Shown here: positions 12,599-23,534 of the stretch, piece after piece
Layout: each line of letters starts with the position of its first letter
Numbering within the stretch: position 1 is the stretch's first letter
Assembly: GCA_002104985.1 (NCBI GenBank)
Contig: MCGO01000008.1
Coordinates: 248,001 to 312,000 of the forward strand
Length of the DNA stretch: 64,000 nt
From: Rhizoclosmatium globosum
Lineage: Eukaryota; Chytridiomycota; Chytridiomycetes; Chytridiales; Chytriomycetaceae
Direction: 5' to 3'
The notes under the pieces: generated by a model
Database searches by the model: none
Seen by the model: the letters and a program-made list of their open reading frames with translations, nothing else
Told to the model about the DNA's origin: nothing
Made by a program: the position numbers and the translations under genes

Positions 12599-13361
12599 CT
12601 AACCAATGAACTGCTCATTTAGAATTCTCACTTTCGGCCCCGCATATCTAACAAAATAAACAAAATAAACTTAATGATTCCTTCCATTTCAAGAAAATTT
12701 CGCTCTCACCTCCTATACTCTTCAAAGATGCTAGTCAAATTCCAGCGTTGCAGTTTTCGAAGACATCCAATAACAGTCCCTGTTCGATGTCTTCCCAAAT
12801 TACACATGACCATTAGAGGATAGTTTTTGGGATCGAGAATAAGCTCAAGAGACTCGAGGACGACCTATTTCAGTTGACGGTAAAACGGTTGATATACGAC
12901 CCTCTCATCTATTCCCGAACAAACCTCTTCTGATATTGGGTCCCATGCGTTCGCTGATGCGTTCAAAAGTCCCAGATGGTGGAATGCAATCTCTTGGTCA
13001 TCGATAAAATTGAGGCTGAGGTCAAGAGGATTCAGATCCTTGCAGGCTGAAGCCAGTAAGATAAGATCCCTACAATCTTTGGTTTGGTTCTTCAGGGGCG
13101 AGAAATACGACAGTCTTCAAGTTAAGCCGTTCGAGGAAGGGAAAGTTAAGTTCGTTTGGTTGTCCTGTAGTGGATTGATCAAATCGGAGACTACATTTAG
13201 CTGTATATTGAGATTGTGGAGAACGAATAGTTGTCATCACCAGAGCGATACAGATCGACCTGGGGAAGTGGTTAGTTAGGGATGAGTAGATCTAACTTCT
13301 CCAAGCTATATTGTACCTCTACGCATCCGAAATTGATAGGAGGGATAGCAGTGTTAGCCAT
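12599..13361 (-). CDS. OCA1: OCA1-type atypical dual-specificity phosphatase
   Basis: Six short exons (13361-13317, 13259-13241, 13164-13074, 13015-12925, 12864-12710, 12647-12599) splice perfectly into 149 residues. The second exon is only 19 nt. The N-terminus has [18 protein letters not shown], followed by [20 protein letters not shown], the hallmark start of the Siw14/Oca (plant and fungal atypical dual-specificity) phosphatase family. The active-site loop reads [10 protein letters not shown], so the catalytic Cys and Arg of the Cx5R motif are present, with Met in place of the usual preceding His. The end [18 protein letters not shown] is also diagnostic. In yeast Oca1 acts in oxidant-induced cell-cycle arrest and inositol pyrophosphate signalling. 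The gene is easily missed because no single exon exceeds 155 nt. Confidence 0.92.
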
Positions 13362-13882
13362 TCTAGTCGCGACCAGGTGGTTGAGAGTTTGGTGAGAGTT
13401 TGGGAACGAAAGTTGTTCCAACCCACCGACCCAAAAATGGACGAAACTGCTGACCAAAACGTCACGCGATGTTATCGGACTATAGATTTACTGGTGCGTA
13501 ACGAAAAGCATGCATCCCGAACACATAACTCCAACTGTTCAATCGAATGAGTTGCAAACGCCCAACCTGTCAAACTAACCTATCAACATTAGGAAAACCT
13601 CAAAATCAAAGTGGTACTGTGCAAGGTGGCAGATCGACGCGTACCATTATCTCGTTTGAATCACGGTGGGTCTTGGAGATAGGGCTACAAAGGCATTCAA
13701 ACAGAATGAAAACCAAAAGGTTCCGCCCTCAGTCTTCAACTCCGAAATGAACGAAGCTCCCTGAACACTGGAACGCATGCATTACTTCCACATCCTGAGG
13801 AACTAATCGTACGTTGGCAAAAGAAAGTCATGAGTCCAAAGTAAATGACCAATGCAATCTCTTTGCCAACTCAACTAACACG
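13362..13882 (+). other. Possible 5' exons of MKS1, head-to-head with OCA1
   Basis: Between the OCA1 start codon and the first usable ATG of MKS1. In plus frame from about 13370 the text VRVWERKLFQPTDP resembles the region of animal MKS1 that precedes its FTYTDSD motif, and a GT donor follows near 13492. A second open frame covers 13547-13750. No continuous splice path to the downstream exon was established. If real, these exons would put the MKS1 5' end within tens of bases of OCA1. Confidence 0.3.
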
Positions 13883-15763
13883 ATGGACACAACAAGAGAA
13901 CTAGCCGAGCACAGTGCAAATCCCAAAAAATCTAAATTGAAATCGCGTGAATACTTGCACCATGCTGTTCCCGATGAGGAAGCCGAAAACATTCATACAA
14001 ATTCTAAGAGCGAGGGCGGGATGTTCTTGTTCACATATATTGATTCAGATGAATACACTGATCCAGAAGATGTACATCGAGCTATGACTACCTCTGCAAA
14101 TGAAGAATTGAGCGAGATGGCGAAAAGGGCTTTAACACTGACGAAATCGTTGACGGGACCACTTGTGGGAGCTCCTGGGTACCATGACTTCGGTAATCGA
14201 AGCTTAAATCCATTGTTTAAAGCTTAAACGGGGCTTTTATTTAAAGATTCTCAACATACTGGTGTTTCCGACAGGCCTATTCATTTGTACAAACCGCTAC
14301 AAGATTCAAAATTTACTGAGATGCATATAATGGCATATATTTACTCGGAGGAGTAGGAGGACTCGTCTAAATTGATATTCCTAATGTTTCGACGAACTAT
14401 AGGAGTGATGGCAAGATTCTTCGAGATGATCTCTACATGAAAGGATATGAAAAGCGATTATGCACTATTAAATGCTATGATAATGGCCTTGTTATGATGA
14501 CCGTGAGTCCTTTCACCAGCAAAGATGTCCCTGAATTTTTCGTTCTATCACAGCCGGGTCTTAGCACCAACGACATTCATTACCAGTTTCAAATCAACGA
14601 AGATGTATTCCAATATAAGCTTGAACTCATGTCCAAAGAACTAGATGCAGCAGATGAAGAGAAGGAGTGGAAAATTTACAAAGAATTTTACGATAGGTAT
14701 GAAAAACATTTCATTGGTTAGGAAAAGAAACTAATGGGTTTGTACGAAGGAGGTTACAAACTAAGCAAGCACACTTGCCCTCAACATTCCAAAGACCACC
14801 ATCAGCACCAGGACTAAGAGTTGTTCTTATGGGCGAAATTGCAAGTGCCAGTGGATTCACGGGACACAGTGTTTACATCCACTACCTTGTGGATTTGACT
14901 GAGGGATGGACAGTTGAGGGAGGACAGCTACCCTTGTTGAGTGCATTTACCCAGTGTTCGAGTGGATACTATCAGGCTGAAACTGGTGTTTGGGAAGCGC
15001 GATTTTCATTCCCCGTCGAAGTTGAACTTATTTCTGTCCAAGGATGTGAGTTTGTTAGGGTACGAAGGTTTTAGACATAACATCTTCTTGGCATCAACAG
15101 ATAATCACACTGCTTGGCCTAAAATCTTTTTCGAAGTTTGTTCAATGGATAATTGGGATCGCAGTCTTGTTCTAGGGTACGGATATGTGGATATACCAAA
15201 AGAGCCAGGTGAGGAATCAGCTATCACTTGAGACAAGGATGTTTCAATTACCTATATATAAACAACCCACGCGTATATATGGCTGTTGCTAAATCAAGAA
15301 TAGGGTGTTACGACTTGAATGTAACAACTTGGAAACCTCTAGTGAGCCCGACGAATCAACTTAAGAGTATTTTGGTTGGAGGATCAGCAGAGTTGGATGA
15401 TATTACATATGACTACATTCCATTTGGACACAGGGGTCCGAAACTGATTAAATATGGTTTCCAGACAGAATCGAGCGGAACAATCAATTTTAAAATGAAT
15501 TTGATTCATCAGAGAGGGTGAGTATGGTTTGTGTTCATGTGAAGACTTAAATGTCCTAGAACTCTGACTTCGACTGTGGAGGCGGATTCATTGAGGGATA
15601 CGAATCCAACGCAGTTTTTGAAGAATAATGCACATAGTATTTCAGGTGAGAGAAGCGTAGCTCATGGTGGATATATTCCTGATCAATAATATCTCAAACA
15701 GAGGCATTGCAACGGGCCAAGTCGCGGCTGGAGATGATACGACAAAACAAGAAGAATGAATGA
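13883..15763 (+). CDS. MKS1: MKS1, B9-domain protein of the ciliary transition zone
   Basis: Eight exons (13883-14178, 14275-14352, 14403-14716, 14806-15045, 15101-15208, 15304-15517, 15560-15645, 15702-15763) splice to 465 residues without frame error. The N-terminal part has FTYIDSDEYTDPED, then MHIMA and KGYEKRLCTIKC, all matching the MKS1 family in order. The B9 (C2-like) domain begins at GLRVVLMGEIASASGF and includes VYIHYLVDL, FFEVCSMDNWDR, GYGYVDIP, TTWKP, ILVGGSAELDDITYDYIP and YGFQTESSGTINFK. The C-terminus ends in a basic helix. MKS1 works with other B9 proteins at the flagellar transition zone, gating membrane-protein entry. The human protein is 559 residues, so the N-terminus here is either shorter or extends into unrecognised 5' exons. 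Its stop lies 20 nt from the convergent elongin B stop. Confidence 0.9.
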
Positions 15764-15783
15764 ATGAATAAAAAGGAGTATAT

Positions 15784-16236
15784 TCAGTTCATAGCATCGT
15801 CAAGGGGCTCAAATTCCACAATCTGAACATTTTCCCACGCGTCTTGTTGGCCATCGATTGGGAACGAGAAGTATACGACCGAGTCATCAGCGAGGCCCAG
15901 CTGCTCGAGCAGAGCCGTGTCTTCGAGGACGGCAAACTGGGGCTGGGCAGCTGCAGCGGCCGCGGCAGCCGAAGCAGCGGCGGCCTTCGTTCGATTGTTA
16001 GTATTTAGTTAGTTATTGAGTGTTTGTCAAGACCTTCGGTCCTTCGCGGCATTCGACGTTGGCGGTGGCGGCGCGGCGTCGGCGGCCTTTGGAACGACGG
16101 CGACACTCAATCGAAGCGACGCGCGGCCGAGCATCGATCCAAGTTTGGTTTTGAGTGCCGCGACGGTCTCGCCGCTTTCTGCCATCACAAACACGGTCGT
16201 CTTGAGTCGCTTGGCTCGGAGTGTTAGGGCAACCAT
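15784..16236 (-). CDS. Elongin B-like ubiquitin-fold protein
   Basis: Two exons. The first, from ATG 16236, encodes LRAKRLKTTVFVMAESGETV and LKTKLGSMLGR, aligning with the start of elongin B (RRHKTTIF, then the helix). An intron with a perfect TACTAAC branch point lies near 15988-16038. The second exon has an Ala run, then LEDTALLEQLGLADDSVVYF and a C-terminal FEPLDD, matching the second half of elongin B. The usual middle part is replaced by a Pro/Ala-rich linker. Elongin B is a ubiquitin-like adaptor in elongin/cullin E3 ligases and Pol II elongation complexes. A plain GT-AG join at the only good donor leaves the second exon one base out of frame. A SUMO/ubiquitin-like protein of another family is less likely. 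Confidence 0.65.
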
Positions 16237-16266
16237 TTGTTCTTTAAAACTAACAAACAACAAAAC
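16237..16266. promoter_or_regulatory. 30-bp divergent intergenic spacer
   Basis: Only 30 bp separate the start codons of elongin B (minus strand) and TIM8 (plus strand). Any 5' leaders must be extremely short or overlap, and promoter elements must lie inside the opposite gene. Confidence 0.7.
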
Positions 16267-16658
16267 ATGGAGAACTTGTCCAAGGCTGAACAGAAGGACG
16301 TTGCTGAATTCATTCAACAGGAACAGCAGAGAGCCGCTTCCAGCAGCAGATCCACGTGAGTCAGTCGAGTACCCCTCAAGTCCACATACTCTTTCGCACA
16401 CAAACCTGACTATTACACCTCAACCCAATACGTAGACCTTCACTGATATTTGCTGGGACAAATGCCTCGTAAACTCGAAGGTAAAAGCCGGTCTGGATCG
16501 CACTGATGAAGGTGAGGAGCGTTGTTGGGATGCAGTCAGCACTAATCTTTCAAATAACAGCTTGCATGACCAACTGCGTCGATCGATTCGTGGACACAAG
16601 CAAAGTCATCATTAATGTATTCAACCAAGTGGCAAAGGATCGTCAAAACCGCCAATAA
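16267..16658 (+). CDS. TIM8: TIM8, small TIM chaperone of the mitochondrial intermembrane space
   Basis: Three exons (16267-16355, 16436-16511, 16561-16658) encode 87 residues, the usual Tim8 length. The N-terminus is ENLSKAEQKDVAEFIQQEQQ. The twin CX3C motifs are CWDKC and CMTNC, with the conserved NCVDRFVDTS after the second; these form the intramolecular disulfides of small TIMs. Tim8 pairs with Tim13 to escort hydrophobic precursors to the TIM22 inner-membrane complex. The first intron joins two exons that are one base out of phase under a standard GT-AG boundary, while the second intron is in phase. The stop is 71 nt from the convergent ATM1 stop. Confidence 0.9.
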
Positions 16659-16729
16659 ACCCGCCCTCATCATCATCATCATAACACCATTTCACACCAC
16701 CATTCCATGAGAACTGAATGTCAGCTTTA

Positions 16730-19015
16730 TTACTGGCGGTTCTGTTGGGCATCCCACATCTCCTTGTACATTCCATTCATAGCAAGCAGCTCACCATGAC
16801 TTCCACGTTCAACCACTTTTCCTTCCTTCATCACAATGATTTGATCGCATTCAGCAATCGTGGCCAATCGGTGGGCGATAAACACTCCCGTCTTCTTGGT
16901 CAAAGGAGCCTCAGAGTTGGTTGTTGGTAATGGAGGTGAATTCAAAAACGCATCAATCGAGAATTGAAGATTGGTTTCAGTTGTCTGGTCCAATGCAGAA
17001 GTAGCTTCATCGAATAGCACAATTGGTGGGTTCTGGCAGTAGTCCAGGGTTAACCCTCCTTCATCAAAATCGAGGAGAAAAAATTCACACACCTTCAAGA
17101 ACACTCTTGACAACAAACCCTCTGTTTCTCACCACCACTAATCATCATTCCCCGTTCTCCTACCATTGTATCAAGTCCATTTGAAAAACGGTACTGTATA
17201 CTATCACTCAAAAGCGCCAACCGTGTTGCCTCCTCAACCTCCGCATCAGTAGCATCAGCCCTTCCGTACTTGATATTATGCCGCAATGTTTGATTAAACA
17301 GCGCCGAATCTTGTGGACACACTCCAATCGCCCCTCGCAACGAATCCAACTCCACACCCTTGATGTCTTGTCCATCAATCGAAATCGATCCAACCGTTGG
17401 ATCCATAAATCGGAACAACATTTTCAACACAGTTGATTTACCACATCCAGACGGTCCCACCAACGCGCAAGTAGTTCCAGATGGAATTCGCAGACTAACT
17501 CCGTCAAGAATCTTGCGTTGACCATCGTAAGAAAACTCCACATTTTCGAGAACAATTCCAGCGTTAGGGTTCTCTGGAGCGAGGAGACGCAATGGTTTTG
17601 CATTTGGGGCGTCATAAATTTTGGTGGGAACTCGTTGGAGTCGGAACATTGCGTCCATATCCAAAAGACTCTGTTTCGTCTCACGGTACACGGTTCCCAA
17701 AAAGTTGAGAGGCACGGAAATTTGGAAAAGGAGACCGTTGACCATCACCAAGTCTCCAACTGACATTGTGTGGTCAAGGACACCTTGTGCGGCCATCCAC
17801 ATCATAGCGGTGAGGCCTACTGAGATAATTGCGTTTTGACCAGCATTCAAAAATGCTAGCGACGAAGAGGTCTTGAGTGCTGCTGCCTCATATTTAGCAA
17901 GTGCGTTGTCGTATTGTTTCAGTTCCAACTTCTCATTATTAAAGTGCTTGACAGTTTCGAAATTTAACAGAGAGTCTGTGGCAGTTGTAGCAGCTTGGTT
18001 GTCTGCAGCATTCATGCGTTGGCGGAACTTTGTTCTCCAACTTGTGGTCAAAAACGTGAAGGCTGAGTAAATAACGACAGTTCCAACCGTGACACCCACG
18101 AATCCACTTCCAAACTGGTACCCAAGAATTCCACAGACAAGACCGATTTCCAGAAAGGTGGGGAAGATGTGAAAAACAACAGAGGAAAGAACTTGAGTAA
18201 TTCCCTTTGTTCCACGATCCAAGGCTCGAACGAGCCCTCCCGTTTGCTTTTCAAGATGGAACGACAGATCAAGACGATGCAAGTGTCCAAAGATTTCACG
18301 GGCCGCATCTCGAACCGCTCTGTATTCTTATGTCAGTTATAATCCAGCCAATCGAGTACTTGTACCTTTGAGCAACCAATCCAAATACTGCGTTTCTCAG
18401 TTCACCGAATAGTGTTGCTGCCAAACGGGCACCACCATATCCAATCAAAGCTGCACCACAGATTGTAGCAACAGTCGCAGGATCACTCATAGAAGTCACA
18501 GCCGGAACCATATTCAACGCATCGATAACTTGTTTAAAAAAGATAGGCACATAGACATTGAGAAGCTTTCCTGAAGTTGACCAATTGACGTCAGAGAACA
18601 ATGCCAACAACTTAACACACCGTTACTCACCGGAAACGAGCAAACTCACAGCGATCACTACACGAGCCTTGATTCCAATCTGCCCCTTTGGCCACAAGAA
18701 ACCAGTCAACTCTCGCAAGATTGAAACATCAGATGCAAGAGTTCCTTCCTTGGCCGTTCGGTTTGCCATTGCCTTTGCAAAGTTGCTTCCATTCCCAGAT
18801 GTTGTAGTAGATGAGGCCTCTTTGAGCTCGGTTTTGGGTGGGGAAAGAAGAGGTTTGAAGGTTGTGAAGGATCGTGAGGTTCCTGGAGAGAAAGATGGCG
18901 TTCGGCTTGGGAAATAAGCTGCAAACGTGAGGCCAGAGCTGCCACCGGATGCTGCAAAGGCGACTCGGGCGGAGGGGAAGGGTGTTGGACGGCCAAGTGC
19001 CAGTCGGAACACCAT
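16730..19015 (-). CDS. ATM1: ATM1, mitochondrial ABC half-transporter (one-base frameshift)
   Basis: Four exons (19015-18631, 18570-18366, 18319-17093, 17032-16730) encode about 706 residues. A Ser/Arg/Pro-rich N-terminus of some 90 residues looks like a mitochondrial presequence. Six membrane helices follow ([19 protein letters not shown] is the typical Atm1 start), then the ATPase domain: Walker [10 protein letters not shown], signature SGGEKQR, Walker [13 protein letters not shown] and H-loop AHRLATI. Atm1/ABCB7 exports a glutathione-linked sulfur compound from the matrix for cytosolic iron-sulfur protein assembly. Between the signature and Walker B, near 17106-17120, the frame is one base short: SGGEKQRV is read in one frame and the expected LSRVFLKNPP in another. 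Either a base is missing from the assembly or the gene is damaged. Confidence 0.92.
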
Positions 19016-19157
19016 TTCCAATCGATTTCTGGATTGCATCATCAGAACAAAACAAGACATTAGAAGAATACATTTCTTCTCTTCTTCCAAGTATAAATAC
19101 AACACAGCCCAATCATAGGCTACCAAAATCATAAGGTTTCCAGCGGTTAAACCCCCC

Positions 19158-21678
19158 TCAGTCATCCTCATCCACAAACTCTGAGCTCTTGACTTTTTCA
19201 TTCTTGGAAGAATCATCTGCCTCTCTTTTGGTTGAGGAAGATCCACTCCCGCTCTTTTTGCCACCAGATTCCCATGCGGCCATTTCACGCTTGTAACGAT
19301 CCTTGTCCTTGGTAGCCAAGTCTTCGTAAATCTAGTATCAAGATTATAAACATAATTATTATGTGATGATGATTCAACTCTACCTTCTTCTCCTCCGCCG
19401 TGATCTCCTTCCACATAGTTCCAATCTTCTTGGAAATATCAGTCATACTCAAACTTGGCTCCTCATCCTTGATTTGAGTTCGCTTTGCGTTGGAGTACAG
19501 AATGAACGACGAGGAGGCACCCTTTGGAGCGTTTGGATCTTTCTTGGCCTTTTTCTTCTCAGGTTCACCACTGCCTCCCGACTTGTCCTTCTTTGGTGCG
19601 GAAGACACCTTTTTTTCCTTCTTTTCCTTTGGCTTTGGGGCTTCCTCTTCCTCCGAAGCATTTCCTTCCTCGTCGTTGGAGGCAGCAGATCCTTCTTCAT
19701 CATCAGAATCACCTTCCGATGACGCATCCGTGTCATATTCAAGATCCACATCACTATCACTTCCTTTATCCTCGAAGTCTTCGTCCTCTTTGACAATATA
19801 TTAGAATAGAGGTTCACTATTAAACTAATCATACCAGACTCAGAGTCGTCCAAATCGCCACCCAATGGATCCTTTAAGTTTTGGATACGTTTCTCTTCTT
19901 GCCATCTTCACCGTCATCATCATCGTCCATGGCATCGTATCCTCCTTGGCCGTCCCCGATTTCAGTTGTGACTCGAAGCTTTTTGGTTGCACAATATTCT
20001 GCAAGAGCTTGATATTCCTCTCTAAAGTATGAGTGTAAATGGATAGCGATTAAAATATGAAACTAAATAAAACAGAATACAAAAATTACCTTGAAATGGA
20101 TGTATAAGCATATTCACCGCTTGCAGTGCTAATCTTCATCTCAATGGTTTTTGTGCTTGAACTTGTACTGTTGACTCTTGAGAAGGTAACTTTCTCCACT
20201 TCAGCATGAGGGATCAATGTGGCTGGCTTTGGTACAGACACAAAAGAACGTTCGAGAGGATACAAGAACGCTTCGTTTGCTTTCAGAGCACACTTGACAC
20301 CTGAGTGTCCTTGAGTAGACTTGTACGAAACACCAGGGGTGATAATATTGATTTCGGAAAGAGCCTTGAAGATTTCGGAAACAACCATGAAGACTGGACC
20401 GTCATAGTCCTTACGGAGACGGTCATTGTATTGAGTAGTCAAGGCTTCCTGGTCCAATTTGACTTCCACGTCGATTTCTTCATCACGTTCGAATTGGAAA
20501 ACAAGGAAAGGGTATCGAGTTTGACCCTGACGAAGTGGAGGATCAAGCTGGATGACAAACATGGTGTGGAGGTCGTCTGGCTTAAAAGTTAGTCAGTATA
20601 TAGCAGAGGCAGGTACATACCAGGCTTAGGCAACAAAAAGAGACGCTTGATGGAGTTGAACATAATTCTGTAATCGTTGGACTTTCCACGAATACGGAAG
20701 AAGGTCGCAAACATGTCAACCTCGAAACGACCACTAAAACAGCATAAGAGAAATGAAAACCAAAGAATTAAGAAATACCGAGGAGTAAGGCAGAGAAGAT
20801 CCTCGAATGTGACAAGAGACTCTCCTTGGGCTGCACCAACATCAGCACGCATCTTGATGGTATCACAGAACAATGCAGCAGCGGTCATGGCTTCTCCATC
20901 GTCACCCAACACAAGACCTTCATCGATTTCACCCTCCTCTTCACCTTCTTTGGCGACAGGCGCGTCCTTGTCCTTGAGTTGTTTTCCGGACTCGTCCAAC
21001 TGAGACTTTGCAGCCATACCCGGGATGTGGAAGTGCATTTCCACAAGGCAGTCTTCTTTAATGCGAGGAGTGTTTGGGGGCAGTTCCGGGGCGGTGAATT
21101 CAATGCTAACGTCGTTCTTTCCAATTGGTGCTGTGTTGGCCACGTCTGCAAGAGGGATTTCGAAAGCCGGCTTTGCGCCAATAGTGAAAGAGAGCAGAGA
21201 GCCTTGGAACTCAGCCTTGCCCCAGTTGTATCCACGCAGAGAGACTTCACGGGCCTCCAAGTCCACACCGTAGTTTGAGCGCAAGGCCGCGGCAACGGCA
21301 TCGAAAGACTGAGACGCCAGTTAGCCAATTAAAAGACAACGAAAAGCAAGAGAAAGGACAAGTACATCACGCGGGAAGTTATCGAATTTGTGGACTTGGC
21401 CGTTAGCGAGGTCGATGCGTAGCTCAAACTCCTTCGCGCATCGCTGCCAGACCGCGCGTCGGATCTCAGCGCCGCGCATCGTGAGCACCTTCTTGGACAC
21501 GGCCTCCTGGAAACCGATACCGCCTCGGCAAGCTTGAACTTGCCCATCACCTTCAGGGACAGAGGGACGTGGTTAGTCCAGCAGGGGTGGCGACCCGTGA
21601 ACGTACCTGAGCCCCGTTCTTGCCTCCAACAAAGATGTTCTCGAAAGTGTTTTGCTGCCGTGGTGCGTCGCCCATCAT
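19158..21678 (-). CDS. SSRP1: SSRP1/Pob3 subunit of FACT with C-terminal HMG box
   Basis: Eight exons run from 21678 to 19158 (21678-21607, 21550-21366, 21308-20779, 20733-20621, 20576-20090, 20021-19835, 19787-19384, 19331-19158) and make about 717 residues. The order is the Pob3-N/SSRP1 domain (ANGQVHKFDNFPRD), the structure-specific recognition PH domain (SIKRLFLLPKP, LDPPLRQGQTRYPFLVFQF), a long acidic tract, a Lys-rich linker, then one HMG box beginning KDPNAPKGASSSFILYSN. FACT reorganises nucleosomes during transcription and replication. Yeast Pob3 lacks the HMG box and uses Nhp6 instead; animals and plants keep the fused box, as here. Two spots (about 21524 and about 19890) are one base short of the open frame. 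The gene is divergent from SDE2, with 100 bp between start codons. Confidence 0.95.
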
Positions 21679-21778
21679 TCGTTCGGGAAGACTTTTTGGC
21701 TCTTTCTTTCGGACCAAAGAAATGAAAAGATACACATAGGAAAAGAAAGTTATTATAGGCCTCTTTGCGGATTCCACA

Positions 21779-22685
21779 ATGATGTTTCGTGATGATGTGG
21801 AAACAAGGAGCATCCAAGAATTCCTTGCAAAAACGAACCAAGAAAAGAACCACATGGAAACCGAGACAGCACCACTTCGTCTTCGCGGAGGAAAGGGGGG
21901 ATTTGGGTCCATGCTGAGAGCCCAGGGAGGCCGCATGGCCAGTCAAAAGACAACCAACTTCGAAGCTTGCAGGGACTTGTCTGGAAGGAGGCTCAAGACT
22001 GTCAACGACGCAAAGAAGTAAGTGCTTCTTATGCTATCACAATAAGTTATAACACAGGCGTTGTAGAATCGCAGACTTTAAGGAGAGTGAGCCAGAGAGG
22101 GAACGGAAACGGAAGGAGGAACTCAAGGCAAAGATTGAGAAAGGACTGAGAGAACCAGAAGTGAAGAAGATTCGTTATGATGACCCTGAGTTTGAAGAGA
22201 CTGTGAGTATATTTGTTGAGGGTTGGGAGCAAAGGGTGGCTGAGGTGACTGCGGAATCAAACAGAAGAGAATGGCTATGTCGTATGTCCAGAGAAATATG
22301 TAACGGATATGTATTCTCTCTATGACTCTTTTGGATGTAGAATATGTGGGCAGGGAAGGATGATCAGATGACGGCATCTTTCACTTCAAATCAAGGGTAA
22401 TGGACTAATCGTTTTATAATAGCACGAGCAAGTATTAGAAGATGTGAAAGACACCGTTAAGAAAGGTTTGCCTTACCACTGGAACGCGTGTATAAATTTC
22501 TAATCTGCTCAACAGCATTACAAAAGAAGACGATTCCTCTGTTAAAGAAAAAGGCACCCGAGCCCTCGGCGAAAGCTACAAAGAAAAGAGTTTGGTAGGT
22601 TTCGTTTTGTCGAATCGAAGTACAATTCTAACTATGTTTCAGGGCTGAATCAGACAGTGATGACGACGAAGAAGATGGCGAATAA
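21779..22685 (+). CDS. SDE2-like splicing/genome-stability factor, short ubiquitin-like part
   Basis: Five exons (21779-22017, 22058-22202, 22423-22465, 22516-22594, 22643-22685) give 182 residues in one frame. The diagnostic region is [19 protein letters not shown], followed by [18 protein letters not shown], the SDE2 signature. In fission yeast and human a ubiquitin-like domain is cut after GG to release a protein starting with KGG that joins the spliceosome. The GG/KGG cleavage site is kept, but only about 36 residues precede it, too few for a full beta-grasp, and an in-frame stop lies just upstream. The C-terminus is a charged coiled coil ending in an acidic [10 protein letters not shown] tail. 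Intron 2 is 220 nt, long for this window, and could hide an exon. Confidence 0.82.
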
Positions 22686-22759
22686 CTCTTTGTTAATTCT
22701 AAATATTAAATAGCATTTCTCTGTCCATTCATTCGCTTTCATTTATTTATTTTCATTAA

Positions 22760-23534
22760 ATGACATTGAGTACATACCTCAACAGGGCCAATGCTGCCTT
22801 CTCGTTCTTCTCCTCTGTCTTCTTTGGAGTTCTTGCCGTCGTTGCCGTAACAGGGCCAGCGTTACTGTACACTGCCGCTCCTCCGACTGCTGCTGTGAAT
22901 ATGGCTAAGGCATCAGTGTGAGTATCTGATACAACGAGTTCCTGTCGCTAAACCTCACACATCAGTAAAATGGGAAGACTGGGTTATTACTATGACCAAA
23001 AGAAGCCAATGACTGAAATAGCGACTGTCCACTTTGATCTCAATGCTGGTAGCACAATTCACACACCAATGTTCTTGCACTAGGTTAAAATTCACCTTCA
23101 GACCTCTCACCTCTCTTCAACTGGAACACAAAACAACTATTTGTCCAACTTGTCGCCGAATACAAGACTGAATCTCATGTGAGTCCTTGAAAGTGCTCCA
23201 CGTTGCAGACAAGCACTCATACCAAAACCAATCAATCAGAACACCAATCAAGTAACCATCTGGGACGATATCATCACGTCCAAAGAAGACGCAATTATTA
23301 AAATCAAAAAGAAGAAGGGGAAATACGTTTTGTCTGATATTACAGGAAAGATTGCGTACGTTTTTACCTTTCACGATTTGCTGTGGTGCTGATATTGCGC
23401 GTAATTTCAGGGGACAAGAAGCCAATTTGACCCTTCATTGGGACTTGATGCCGTACGTTGGGTTGTTGATTCACGACAAGACAGATGGGAAACGCATTAG
23501 GCTTCCAAGTGTTGAAGAAAAGAAGAAGAAGTAA
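22760..23534 (+). CDS. SPC3: Signal peptidase complex subunit 3
   Basis: Five exons (22760-22917, 22966-23048, 23102-23178, 23240-23355, 23411-23534) make 185 residues without frame error. The protein has an N-terminal signal anchor (AFSFFSSVFFGVLAVVAV) and a lumenal domain with LSPLFNWNTKQLFVQLVAEY, VTIWDDII and YVLSDITGKIAGQEANLTLH, all conserved in SPC3/SPCS3. It is an essential noncatalytic subunit of the ER signal peptidase. The C-terminal tail ends in a poly-Lys run. It starts 74 nt after SDE2 on the same strand. Confidence 0.95.

Noticed and set aside
16730..19015. ATM1 as a true pseudogene
   Set aside because: Everything except one missing base is conserved, and neighbouring essential genes show the same kind of fault, so an assembly deletion is more likely.
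19363..19804. Plus-strand open frames over the SSRP1 acidic tail
   Set aside because: Antisense shadow of the acidic and Lys-rich coding sequence; Phe/Ser repeats only.
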